Assembly (NCBI GenBank): GCA_958295665.1
Contig: OY282558.1
Span: 329,193,106-329,257,105, forward strand
Reading direction: 5' to 3'
Origin: Tipula vernalis
Taxonomy: Eukaryota; Arthropoda; Insecta; Diptera; Tipulidae
Length of the DNA: 64,000 nucleotides
Notes under the pieces: generated by a model
What the model was told of the DNA's origin: nothing
Databases searched by the model: none
Seen by the model: only the letters and a program-made list of their open reading frames with translations
Translations under genes and position numbers: made by a program
Part shown: piece after piece, positions 42,624 to 52,668 of the stretch
Numbering within the stretch: position 1 is the first letter of the stretch
Layout: each line of letters starts with the position of its first letter

Positions 42624-45605
42624 TTATGGGAATCTGTCTAGATCCCCTTTCTTCGCTTTCAGGATCTCCTCCACAAAGTGGGCTACTAGGTTCCACTCAT
42701 TCTCTCCTCGGAGCATGATTTCCACCGCCGTTTCTGGGGACCATATATCCACTTCTGCTTCCAGCGTCGCTCTCTGCTCCTCCCATTCGTCACACGAGAA
42801 GAAAGTGTGCTCCGCGTCATCGGTACTCCCTGGGCAGTATAGGCATTCTGCCGACGTTACCTTCCTCATCCTCCACAGGTATGCTCTGAAGTACCCGTGG
42901 CCGCTCAAAAACTGGGTCAGGTAATAACCGACCTCTCCGTGACTCCTTTCGGTCCAGGGGCCCACCAGAGCAATAACTCTGGCTGTCCATCTCCCTTTTG
43001 TCTCATTTTCCCATGCCCTCTGCCAGGTTTGCATGGTTCGGGACCTTTCCTCCATACTCGCTACCTTCCGGCCGACTTCCAGTTTCCTGTGGTATATAGC
43101 TTTCCGCTCCTGCGCTACAAGATGTATGGGGATACATCCCGCTATAACCAAGATGGCGGCCTCCGACACCGTCCGATATCCCGACGCCACACGCAGCGCG
43201 CTTCGCCTCTGTACCTGTAGAAGCCGCTTCCGATACATTTGTTTGTGCATGGAGTCTGCCCAAACCTCTGCCCCATATAGCAGAACCAATTGAACCGCTG
43301 CCATAAGTAGTCGCCTCTTACTAGCCCTTGGGCCGCTGGTGTTGGCCATGAGCCTACTTAGGGCGGTCACTCCCTTTGCCGCCTTATCTGCTGTCTGCCG
43401 GATCTGCTCGAAAAAGCTCAGTTTCGAGTCTATAAATATTCCTAAATATTTTAAATGCGGCTTTGTTTCGATCACCTCATTGCCAACCCATATCGGGAGA
43501 GATGGTTGGATTCTCTTTTTCGTTAGTACCGTAATCTCAGTTTTGCTGAGAGCTAAGGCCAGTCCGTGTTCCTCCATCCAGCCATTTATGGCCCGCATAG
43601 CCTGGTTCAACTTCAGCTGGGCCTGTTTGGTGTCCCGCGCAGCAACGAGTACTGCAACGTCATCCGCATAGCCCACAAGATGGGTTTCATCGGGCATCTC
43701 CTCTCGCAGTAGCTCGTCATAAAAGGCATTCCAGAGATCGGGTCCTAGGATCGACCCCTGAACTGCTCCAGCTGTGACCTGCATTTCTCGCTGTCCCTCC
43801 TCCGTTTCGTATGTGAGGGTGCGATTCCAGAAGTAATCTTCCAGCATCCTTTGGAGGTATCGTGGTATGCGGAATTGGTGCTCCAATGCGTCTAGCATAT
43901 CACACCATCTTGCGGTGTTGAACGCATTTCTCACGTCCAGCGTTACTAGGAGGACAATGCGACGCGAGAAGTGGTTATAGTTCTCCGCTCTCCTAACGGC
44001 TTCCGTGATCTCTTGGACTGCGTCTATCGTAGATAGGCCCCGCCTGAATCCGTACTGCCTAGGTGAAAGGTCTCCCGCAGATCTAATCGCGGCCGTGAGT
44101 CTCTCCCTAATTAATTTCTCAAATAGTTTACCTGCCGTGTCGAGCATACACAGCGGCCGGTAGGATGAGGGCAGCTCGGGGTCGCCTTTACCCTTCTTGA
44201 CCAATACCAGCCGCGCGTTCTTCCATCTGGTACTAAACACTCCCTCCGTCAAACAAGCATTAAACATTGTTAGCATGAGTTCGGGATCCTGCTGGAAGAC
44301 GATTTTCAATACCTCATTGGGTATTCCGTCCGGGCCCGGCGTTTTTTTGTTTTTTAGCGAGAGTATCGCTTTCTCGACTTCTGCCTCTGAAAATGACGGG
44401 ACCTCCATCTCTTGCCGTTCGGTGGCTCTTTCCCTCAGCGGGTGACTGGGGAAAAGGGTTTTCACAATATACTCTGCGGTTCCGGCATCCATCACGCGTG
44501 TTGGTTTCTGGCCTCCTAGCTTCTGGGTCACTAACTGGTAACCCCGTCCCCATGGGTTTTCGTCGATGTCCTCTATTAGTTGTTTCCAACATCGGGCTTT
44601 TGCTGTTCTTTATAATCCGGCGTAGTAGCTTTTTTGCGGATTTATGTTCAGCGGACAGCCGGTTAGCTTCGGTACGGTCTGTTGCTCGCTGAGCTTTCCG
44701 CCGGCTTGCTAAACATGTCTTACGTGCTGCCGCGATTTCTGCTGTCCACCAATATGTAGAAGGCTTCCCGTGGCGTGGTTTCCTCTTTGGCATGGATGCC
44801 TCACATGCCGAGCCAATGAGACCCATAGTAGAAGCTACCACCGCCTCGGCCGCAGCTCTTCCGTTCATACCTGAGCTACTTTCTGCTATCTGCCGCCTAC
44901 CTTTCGACAGTTCCTCCATGAACCGCTCCACATCCAGCCTTTGCAGGTTCCACCTGTGAGGTTTAACCGGCGTGTCAATCCGCTGTCTTCTGCCAACCTC
45001 AAATTGGATGTATTGGTGGTCACTGCCGCAATAATCCTCCATAACCATCCAGTTATGGGTGTGCGGAACTAGGGCCTCCGATGCGAGGGTGATATCTGGT
45101 ATCGTCTCTGTATACCCTGGTCGGCGAAAGGTTGTCACAGAGCCGCTATTCAGCACCAAGAGTCCTGCTCTGGCGGCCATTTCCAGAATGAGTCTACCTC
45201 TTGTGTCGGGGTTTGGCATCCCCCACTCGAGTGCTCTCGCGTTGAAATCTCCGCCACCACCAAATGCCCAGACATTGCGGCTATCTCGTCCTCCAGAGCA
45301 TCCAGCTTTGATCCAAACTCTGCGATTCTTTCGTTCGGGGTGAAGTAGCAACTTACGTAGGTTATACCTGCTGCTTTCACCCAGACGAAGCCCCTTCCTG
45401 CTCCATGATTTTCGGCGAAAACTTCACCGCTAGGTATCCATATTGCCGCTGTACCGAGCAAGTCGGCGTACCATCCTGTGGATTGCTTATCTCGGTACTG
45501 TTCGCTTAGCATAAGCAACTCGACTCCTTTTTCCACTACCAGCTGATGCAAGAGTTGGTCAGCCGTTTTGCTCCTATTCATATTCCCTTGCAGAATACGG
45601 GTCAT
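42624..45605 (-). pseudogene. ORF2 of D1: endonuclease-RT with two frameshifts
   Basis: ATG 45605 overlaps the ORF1 stop (ATGA). The first frame reads MTRILQGNMNRSKTADQLLH through the endonuclease up to about 45258. Loss of one G there moves the continuing GDFNARALEWGMP block into a second frame. One extra A near 44602 moves the RT into a third frame, which is open from 44531 to 42624. It carries TPGPDGIPNEVLK, LVTLDVRNAFNTARW, GYADDVAVLV and CLYCPGSTDDAEHTFFSC. Apart from these two one-base changes all catalytic motifs remain, so inactivation looks recent or could be sequencing error. Confidence 0.88.
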
Positions 45606-47221
45606 TTTCGGCTCTTGACCGCCTGTAGTGTCTCCCGGTATACTTGGCACTTGCCGGAACCCGGGAAATGATTAAGCTGTGCCTGCTCAATTCCCCTATC
45701 ATTGCACAATATACAATGTGCCGCGGCGGTACACCCTCTTGCCTTGTGACCGACAGCGAGACATTTGTAGCACAGTTTGCTTCTATCTGGACCTGTGCAA
45801 TTCTTAGCCATATGGCCATATCCCGAGCACCTGAAACATCGTGTGACAACGATCCTTTCCCGCACTCTGCAATATACCCAGCCTATCTTCAACCTCCCTT
45901 CATTGAGTAGTTTGGCGGCCCACTTCTCCTCTATCTCTGTGATAGCCACTTGCTGTCCCCTAAACCCAGGGAAGAGGTTGACTTTAATCGGGCCCGCCTC
46001 TGGGATTTCCCTTTTTAAAGCCGCCACAACTTCCTGAACAGTGGTGAAGCCGTCTAGGTCGCGAATCTCCACCGACACCTTTGGCTCTAGAGTTAGGATC
46101 GTTGCCTGGTCTCCCAAGGCGTGTCTCAGCGCACCACAAAATCCCTCTTTGTTTTTGGATTTCGGTCCTAATTCCAGGAGGACGTCACCTGCTCTGGTCT
46201 GCCGGATTGTCTGAACCACCACCTCTGTTTCCTCGGGATTTACCTTGCCACGCACTTCCGCTAGCACTTGTGCGTAAGTCTTCCCTTCCGCTGGCCTTAT
46301 TATAAGCGCCTCAGGTCGGAACCTACGACGCTTCCCACGCCTTTTCCTCATCCTTTTTTGTGCGACCTCGCGTTCGTCATTGGGTTTGCTATTTTCCGGC
46401 CCATTACACTCAGCTGCCTTTGCTTCCAAGTTTGACCGTCTCCTCTCCCTCCTGGACCGCGGGTTTTCCCATAAAGCTTTTCCCGCTCCTTCCGGTGTTT
46501 GGATCTCATCCCTAATCTCTTTCTCCTGTAGCTCATTTTGTTCTGCAGGGCTCGTAGCAGATCTTTTTTTACTACCGACTGCGTTGGGGGTATCGGGAGC
46601 TTCCTGCAATTCTGTACCATTTGATAAATGAGCTTCCGGCCTCTTCTGAATACGGGCGACGTAAGTGATGGCGTCAAGAGCATCCTCCAGCTCCACCAGT
46701 CCTATCTTGATATCATTAGATATATTCTTTTGTCTGAGAGTGGCCCTCTTCATCTTATCGATGATGCTCTTGCACCTCTGCAGTAACGCTCCCTGGTCTA
46801 AGCTTTCCACCAGCGTATCAGTTCTCTCCGGCGGGATATGTTGAGAAACCCCAGCCGAGACACCAGTTTTCCTTTGCTCTTCCTCCTCCACGTCCTCTAT
46901 CACCACTGTCTCCACAATAGGAATGGGGGAACTGGGCAACTTAGGTGAAAAGCTTCTCACCAATGTATTCGCCGTGTTCTTCTTAGGAAATCTTTGCCTC
47001 TTGGCGCTTCTTACAAAAACCACCTTTCCCAAGGGTGTCCCGATCCCTTTCTCCAAATTGCTTGTAGTCATATCTGCTACCACCGCCAAGTTCTCCACGG
47101 TTGTAGCATTGCGGTCGCTGGATATCGACGACTGGGAGCCCGCTCGCTCGCTCCTCACAGTCGCCGGTACTGGGTTTCCGAATCCCTGCACCCTAAGTTT
47201 TACTCCTTCTGTACCTTCCAT
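45602..47221 (-). CDS. ORF1 of D1, Gag-like zinc-knuckle protein
   Basis: 539 residues from a true ATG at 47221 (MEGTEGVKLR), unlike the A/B/C proteins at its N terminus. The shared block RATLRQKNISNDIKIGLVEL is near residue 165, and FRPEALIIRPAEGKTYAQVL near residue 300. Knuckles: CFRCSGYGHMAKNC, CYKCLAVGHKARGC and CILCNDRGIEQAQLNHFPG with a final Cys. A strongly basic run (KRMRKRRGKRRRFR) precedes the conserved domain and could serve in RNA binding or nuclear import. Confidence 0.9.
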   Translation of the reverse strand: MEGTEGVKLRVQGFGNPVPATVRSERAGSQSSISSDRNATTVENLAVVADMTTSNLEKGIGTPLGKVVFVRSAKRQRFPKKNTANTLVRSFSPKLPSSPIPIVETVVIEDVEEEEQRKTGVSAGVSQHIPPERTDTLVESLDQGALLQRCKSIIDKMKRATLRQKNISNDIKIGLVELEDALDAITYVARIQKRPEAHLSNGTELQEAPDTPNAVGSKKRSATSPAEQNELQEKEIRDEIQTPEGAGKALWENPRSRRERRRSNLEAKAAECNGPENSKPNDEREVAQKRMRKRRGKRRRFRPEALIIRPAEGKTYAQVLAEVRGKVNPEETEVVVQTIRQTRAGDVLLELGPKSKNKEGFCGALRHALGDQATILTLEPKVSVEIRDLDGFTTVQEVVAALKREIPEAGPIKVNLFPGFRGQQVAITEIEEKWAAKLLNEGRLKIGWVYCRVRERIVVTRCFRCSGYGHMAKNCTGPDRSKLCYKCLAVGHKARGCTAAAHCILCNDRGIEQAQLNHFPGSGKCQVYRETLQAVKSRK

Positions 47222-47368
47222 GCTGGTTTTTTTTTGTCAGGGGGTTCCTTCCCTTAGCATTTTAGACCTACTGCCAGGTAATAAAACAGCCGCTCCTAAC
47301 CTGGAGAACAGACGCTGACCAAGGAGCCGCTCAATATGAGTCAGACGCTCTTGGGTTTGTGTTCAAAC

Positions 47369-47427
<59 letters not shown>
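47369..47427. repeat. (TAA)n array between D1 and A4
   Basis: About 59 bp of TAA repeat followed by 25 T (47428-47452). Confidence 0.95.
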
Positions 47428-47428
<1 letters not shown>

Positions 47429-47597
47429 TTTTTTTTTTTTTTTTTTTTTTTTAGAGGAGGTGAAACTTTTTATAAGCTGAGTGTGGGATTCTTCACGAAT
47501 GACATACCCACCAAAACACCTCCCCTCCCTCTCTCGGAGCTAGCCCGGTACTGTTTTCCACATTTCTTCAGTGCTAGTCCGTTCCTTCTAATCAATC

Positions 47598-50570
47598 TCA
47601 GGCGCTGCTGTCCAGTTCTCTCTTTTTCCGCTTCAACAAGTTTTCTACATATCGGGCCACTATACTCCAATTCTCCGCACTGTGTAGCATGATCCTCACA
47701 GCAGTCTCCGGTGACCATAGGCCAAGTTCCACTTCTAGACGGTTTCTCTCCTCTTCGAATACCGTACATGCAAAAAATGTATGCTCCGCATCATCCGTGT
47801 CCTGGCAGTGCGGACAGTCCGGTTCCGTTACAACTTTCACCTTATGTAAGTACGATCGGAAGTACCCGTGCCCGCTTAGGAACTGCGTTACATAATACCC
47901 GACCTCGCCATGTCCTCTTTCAACCCAAGGCTCCACTTCCGGGATTAGCTTCGCGGTCCATCTACCGCTGGTCTCCCGCTCCCATGACTCCTGCCAGCGG
48001 TTCATCGTGCGGGCTCTTTCAGATTTTCCAGCCGCCTCTTTGCTTACTTCCTGCGGCCTTTCATAGATGGCCTTCCTTTCCTTGGCCAGACGCTTAATTG
48101 GGATGATTCCCGCTATGACCAGTACGGCCGCCTCCGATACAGTACGGTAAGCTGAAGCCACCCGCAGCGCACCACGCCTCTGTACCTGTGCCAATCTCTT
48201 TCGGTACACTTCCTTGTCCAGAGCATCTGCCCATATTTCGGCCCCGTAAAGCAATACGGCCTGGGTTGCGGACATCATTAATTTTCGCCTGCTCGCCTTT
48301 GGCCCACCAACATTCGCCATCAGCCGCCCAAGTGCCATCACTCCTTTTGCCGCTTTGTCTGCCGCCCTTCGGATTTGTGCGAAGAAACTTAACTTTGAAT
48401 CGATCGTCACCCCCAGGTACTTTGTAGATGGTCTTGTCTCTACTACCTCACTGCCGATGAACATTGGGAGTTCCGCTTGTATCCTCTTTTTGGTGAGCAT
48501 CACAATCTCTGTCTTCTGCAGAGCAAGTGTCAGCCCGTGTGATGCCATCCATGTGTTTACTGACCTCATCACCTGGTTCAGTTTAAGCTGAGCGAGCTTT
48601 GTGTCACGGGCAGCAATCAGCACCGCAACATCATCAGCATACCCCACCAGCTGAGTCTCATCTGGCATCTCCGCTCGCAGCAGGTCGTCATAAAACGCGT
48701 TCCAGAGATCGGGTCCTAAGACTGATCCCTGAGCCGCACCCGCAGTGATCTCCGTGGTCCGCTCTCCCTCTTCTGTTTCGTACACCAGTGATCGATCATG
48801 CAGATAATCCCCTAGTATCCTTAACAAATAACTCGGTGCATGGAACGAGTTCTCCAGTGCGTCCAGTATGTCCACCCAGCTCACAGAGTTAAATGCATTC
48901 CGGACATCAAGCGTCACCAGGAAGACAATCCGTCTGGAGTAGTGATTGCGGCCTTCAGCTATCCTAACCGCCTCGATCACCTTTCGTATTGCATCCGTTG
49001 TAGACCTGCCAAGCCTAAAACCAAACTGGTTTGGCGAGAGGTCACCTGCAGCCTGGAGCGCAGCTGCTAGTCTCGGCTTGAGCAATCTTTCGAGCAGCTT
49101 GCCAGCTGTGTCTAACATACACAGTGGTCGATGGGATGTTGGATCGCGTGGGTCACCCTTTCCCTTCGGAATTAACACTAGTCTGGCTCTTTTCCAACGC
49201 GTGCTGAAAACACCTGACAGCAGGCATGAGTTATACATGCTTAACAGCATATGCGGCTCATGGCAAAACACCATCTTGAGGATTTCACTAGGAATTCCGT
49301 CTAAGCCAGGGGCCTTTCCACTCTTGGCCGATAATACGGCTCTCTCCAGCTCATCCAATGTGAAACTAGGGATCTCCTCGATATGTTCGTAGTTATCCCT
49401 CGCTCTGGTGGGGTGACTTGGAAAAAGCGTTCTAACAATTCTTTCCATGGAGGAGCTATCCATGGTGCTAGGTGATTTTTGGGCTCCCAACTTTTTCGTC
49501 ACCAGCTTATAGCCTAGCCCCCACGGATCGCGGTTTAAATCGTCTCTTAATTCTTTCCAGCAGCGAGCCTTACTGCTGTTAATCTCCCGTCTAAGCTGTT
49601 GTCGAGCCACCTTGTATTCGGATGATCTAAGGTTTGCTTCATTCCGCCTTCTTGTCCGCTGTGCCTTTCGCCTAAGCATCAGACATTTTCTCCGCAGGCC
49701 TGCGATGTCCGCAGTCCACCAATATACAGGTGGTCTGCCGTTACGTGCGTGTCTTTTAGGTATAGAGGCCTCACAGGCTGCTGTAATGCACGCCATAGTT
49801 TCATCTACCTTTGCCTCCGTAGCAGACCTTCCACTCACACCTAGGGGGTTCAGTCCTTGCGCGCCTCTGGATATTTCTTCCTTAAACCGGTCCACATTCC
49901 ATCGCTGAAGGTTCCACTTTGGTACTCTGTTTTGCAGTGCGCGTCGAAGTCTTCTGCCTACATCGTACTGTATATACTGGTGGTCACTGGCAGTGTAATC
50001 CTCCATAACATGCCATCTCTGAACAAAAGGCACCAGTCCCTCGGATGCTAAGGTAATATCCGGTATCGACTCGGAGTAGCCTGGTCGGCGGAACGTGGTG
50101 GTTGCACCAATATTTAGGACAAGGAGCCCGGTCCTAGCAACCATCTCCAAAATTAATCTGCCCCTTGTGTCCTGGTACGGCATCCCCCATTCAAGAGCCT
50201 TAGCATTGAAGTCTCCACCGATGAGGAGTTTTCCGCCCACATTCATTATTTCGTCTTCCAACCCCTCGAGCTTTCTCTGAAAGACGCCGATAGCCTCGTT
50301 CGGGGTGAAGTAGCAGCTGAAGTAGTTCACACCGGCATTATTTATCCAAACAAATCCCTCCCCAGCTCCGTGGCTCTCAATGTGGACGCCCGTGTTGCGG
50401 GACCAAATAGCGGCGGTACCCAGAAAGTCCGAGTACCAGGTGGACGTCTCCCTATTTTTATATTGCTCGCTGATCAGAGCAATATCCGCGTCTGCCTCAG
50501 TCATAAGCTGTTCCAAGAGTTGGTCGGCTAGCCTGCTGCGATGTAAATTTCCCTGAAGGACGCGGGTCAT
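47598..50570 (-). CDS. ORF2 of A4: AP-endonuclease and reverse transcriptase, intact
   Basis: 990 residues, all endonuclease and RT catalytic positions as in A3. I see four residue differences from A3: INNAG for IRNAS near residue 77-80 (two changes), ENSFHAP for ENLFHAP in the RT, and AGIIPIK for AGIMPIK in the C-terminal part. None touches a catalytic motif. The start overlaps the ORF1 stop by ATGA. Confidence 0.93.
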   Translation of the reverse strand: MTRVLQGNLHRSRLADQLLEQLMTEADADIALISEQYKNRETSTWYSDFLGTAAIWSRNTGVHIESHGAGEGFVWINNAGVNYFSCYFTPNEAIGVFQRKLEGLEDEIMNVGGKLLIGGDFNAKALEWGMPYQDTRGRLILEMVARTGLLVLNIGATTTFRRPGYSESIPDITLASEGLVPFVQRWHVMEDYTASDHQYIQYDVGRRLRRALQNRVPKWNLQRWNVDRFKEEISRGAQGLNPLGVSGRSATEAKVDETMACITAACEASIPKRHARNGRPPVYWWTADIAGLRRKCLMLRRKAQRTRRRNEANLRSSEYKVARQQLRREINSSKARCWKELRDDLNRDPWGLGYKLVTKKLGAQKSPSTMDSSSMERIVRTLFPSHPTRARDNYEHIEEIPSFTLDELERAVLSAKSGKAPGLDGIPSEILKMVFCHEPHMLLSMYNSCLLSGVFSTRWKRARLVLIPKGKGDPRDPTSHRPLCMLDTAGKLLERLLKPRLAAALQAAGDLSPNQFGFRLGRSTTDAIRKVIEAVRIAEGRNHYSRRIVFLVTLDVRNAFNSVSWVDILDALENSFHAPSYLLRILGDYLHDRSLVYETEEGERTTEITAGAAQGSVLGPDLWNAFYDDLLRAEMPDETQLVGYADDVAVLIAARDTKLAQLKLNQVMRSVNTWMASHGLTLALQKTEIVMLTKKRIQAELPMFIGSEVVETRPSTKYLGVTIDSKLSFFAQIRRAADKAAKGVMALGRLMANVGGPKASRRKLMMSATQAVLLYGAEIWADALDKEVYRKRLAQVQRRGALRVASAYRTVSEAAVLVIAGIIPIKRLAKERKAIYERPQEVSKEAAGKSERARTMNRWQESWERETSGRWTAKLIPEVEPWVERGHGEVGYYVTQFLSGHGYFRSYLHKVKVVTEPDCPHCQDTDDAEHTFFACTVFEEERNRLEVELGLWSPETAVRIMLHSAENWSIVARYVENLLKRKKRELDSSA

Positions 50571-52102
50571 AGCCGCCTTTTTGCAGCCTGAAGTGCCTGA
50601 CGGTACACTTTACAGCTGCCCGAGCCTGACGTATGAGAAACGTCAGTAATTCCCTGCTCCATGCACAGAACGCAACAGCCCTGTGCAGTACACTGCTTCC
50701 TTTTATGTCCCGGGCCCATGCACTTGTAGCACAGGTTCGCTCTATCCGGTCCCTGACAGTCCCTAGCTTGGTGTCCGAAATTATGGCATTTGTAGCAGCG
50801 TGTAGTCACTACTCTTTGCCGGACTCTGCAGTTTACCCATCCAATTTTTATTTTGCCCATCTCTAGCAACCTCGCTGCCCACCTGCCCTCCATCTCAACA
50901 ATGGCCACCTTTTGCCCTCGCGCGACCGGAAAGAGGGTGGTGTTCACCGTACCCACTTTCGGGAAAGTCTGCTTCAACGCCTCTACAACCTCGGTTTTTT
51001 CCGTGCAGCTATCTATATCCCGAATCTCTAAGGAGACCGTATTACTGAGGTTTACCACGTTACCTCCATCTCCCAAAGCTTCTCTCAGTATTCCACAAAA
51101 ACCACTTTTGTCCTTAGTGTTCGGGCCTAACTCCAGTAGTAAGTCACCGGATTTTGTTTGGCGGATTCCCTTAATTTCCGTCTCAGACTCGTCTGGTTTC
51201 ACCTTACTTCGGATGTCCCTTAGCACGTCCGCGTAAGTTTTTCCATCCACAGGCTTAATAAGCAGCGCCTCCGGGCGGAACTTCAGTGGCCGATTCTTCC
51301 TTGCCCTCTCCCCTTCGTTAGCAGGGTGATTGAATATGGGCGGTCTCTGTGATAAATCACGGCTTTGCAGCCTGTTTTCTTTTGCCTCGCGATTCTGTGC
51401 CGCCTTTGCCCTTTTGGACTTTTGCACCTGCCATTGTTCCGAAGCAGTACCACTTCGGGTCCTCTTGTCGTGCCCCTCGTTTAAATCGGCCGGACTTGAG
51501 GCGGGTCGTTTTTTTTTTTGCGTATTAGGGGTCCCGCGTAGATTGTCTTCTTGTGGTTTGTATATTTCCGGTTGAGACGGGCCTGGCCTTGGGGCCGATG
51601 CTTGGCCTTGTTCGCTCATCCCATACGAGATGGCGTCGATCGCTTCCTCCAGGATGTCCAGGCCGCGCTTGACATCCATGGAAATATTTTTCTGCTTCCC
51701 AGTTGCTAATTTCATCATTTTTAGCGTGTCTCTGCATTTACGCAACAATTCTCTTATTGGATGTTCCACAATGGCAGCTCCTGCCGGGACTATTGGGGTT
51801 TGATTTGCCGACTCGAGTGACCCAGTCGCTTGATCGGTATTATTTCCAGTGCCAGCAGTGTTGCTGATAGCCCCTCCTTTTTCCGCCTCAATAGCGTTCC
51901 CCTTAGCCAGTGGTGTTTCCGCTGTATCATTCTTGTTTGATATCTGCGGCCTTGGTGTTACGGTCCTCACTGTCTGGATATCCATCGTTGACTGCGGTGG
52001 TGGAGTCCTCTGCAGGACGGCACTTCTCGCAAAAGTGATTTCCTTCTCCTTATCTGTAGCTCCGTTTGTTTGTTTGTTTGTTTGTTGTTCGAACTTATTC
52101 AT
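50567..52102 (-). CDS. ORF1 of A4, Gag-like zinc-knuckle protein
   Basis: 511 residues from ATG 52102. It differs from the A3 protein at one position I can see (LNEGHDKR for LNEGQDKR). The three C-terminal CCHC knuckles and the LLIKPVDGKTYADVL block are unchanged. Start codon choice follows A1/A3: the in-frame GTG upstream lies in the conserved 5' UTR. Confidence 0.92.
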   Translation of the reverse strand: MNKFEQQTNKQTNGATDKEKEITFARSAVLQRTPPPQSTMDIQTVRTVTPRPQISNKNDTAETPLAKGNAIEAEKGGAISNTAGTGNNTDQATGSLESANQTPIVPAGAAIVEHPIRELLRKCRDTLKMMKLATGKQKNISMDVKRGLDILEEAIDAISYGMSEQGQASAPRPGPSQPEIYKPQEDNLRGTPNTQKKKRPASSPADLNEGHDKRTRSGTASEQWQVQKSKRAKAAQNREAKENRLQSRDLSQRPPIFNHPANEGERARKNRPLKFRPEALLIKPVDGKTYADVLRDIRSKVKPDESETEIKGIRQTKSGDLLLELGPNTKDKSGFCGILREALGDGGNVVNLSNTVSLEIRDIDSCTEKTEVVEALKQTFPKVGTVNTTLFPVARGQKVAIVEMEGRWAARLLEMGKIKIGWVNCRVRQRVVTTRCYKCHNFGHQARDCQGPDRANLCYKCMGPGHKRKQCTAQGCCVLCMEQGITDVSHTSGSGSCKVYRQALQAAKRRL

Positions 52103-52402
52103 TTTGATTCCCACGAGTAGCACGAGAAAAAACGGTCACCTACGACAGAGCTCTGCGTTATCATAGGAAGGCTATGGGTTGAAACCGAATGTCGCCAAAT
52201 TCGGAGTTCACATACTCGAGACTAAGCATCCCCTTAGCCATGCAGCCGTCGGCGTATGTCGTACCACCTTGACTTGGGTTGTGCTAGTTTTTTGGTCCGC
52301 CCCGAGTATTTGATTTCCCCGGTACCTGCCATATCTGGCGGGCTTTTCCCTATCCGCCACCTGGGGAGGCGCCCGATGGGGGAACTAGCAAACCCCACAC
52401 GG

Positions 52403-52403
<1 letters not shown>

Positions 52404-52480
<77 letters not shown>
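52404..52480. repeat. (TAA)n array between A4 and B2
   Basis: About 77 bp of TAA repeat followed by 24 T (52481-52504). Confidence 0.95.
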
Positions 52481-52481
<1 letters not shown>

Positions 52482-52590
52482 TTTTTTTTTTTTTTTTTTT
52501 TTTTGTGGGGGAGGTGAAAATGCATTTACGCACATCGTGCCGGACTCCCGTTTCCGGACTACCGACTAAAAACACCTCCCCATACTTCAA

Positions 52591-52633
52591 TAACTAGCCT
52601 GGGACCGTTGTTCACATTACTTCAAGCTAGTTA
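52591..52633 (-). other. Conserved 3' UTR hairpin, family B version
   Basis: taactagc (52591-52598) pairs perfectly with gctagtta (52626-52633); loop ctgggaccgtt then gttcacattacttcaa. B1 has the same hairpin at about 29115-29157. Confidence 0.75.
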
Positions 52634-52668
52634 ATGTTTCCTATGCTCCATTCGAGCTACCTCCTTGT

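Larger units (their letters stand above)
42463..47368 (-). mobile_element. R1-clade LINE copy D1 (family D), ORF2 frameshifted, distinct 5' end
   Basis: 4,906 bp. The 3' end has the shared stem (gggaaggtgg) and poly(A). The 5' UTR is only about 147 nt and lacks the cccacacggg end and all 5' UTR blocks found in families A, B and C; it ends ...gttcaaac at the TAA array. ORF1 is open; ORF2 has two single-base frame changes. Confidence 0.88.
47453..52403 (-). mobile_element. R1-clade LINE copy A4 (family A), full length, both ORFs open
   Basis: 4,951 bp, the same length as A3, with complete 5' and 3' ends and (TAA)n on both sides. Only a handful of base differences from A3 were noticed over the whole length. 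Second candidate for an active copy. Confidence 0.93.
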
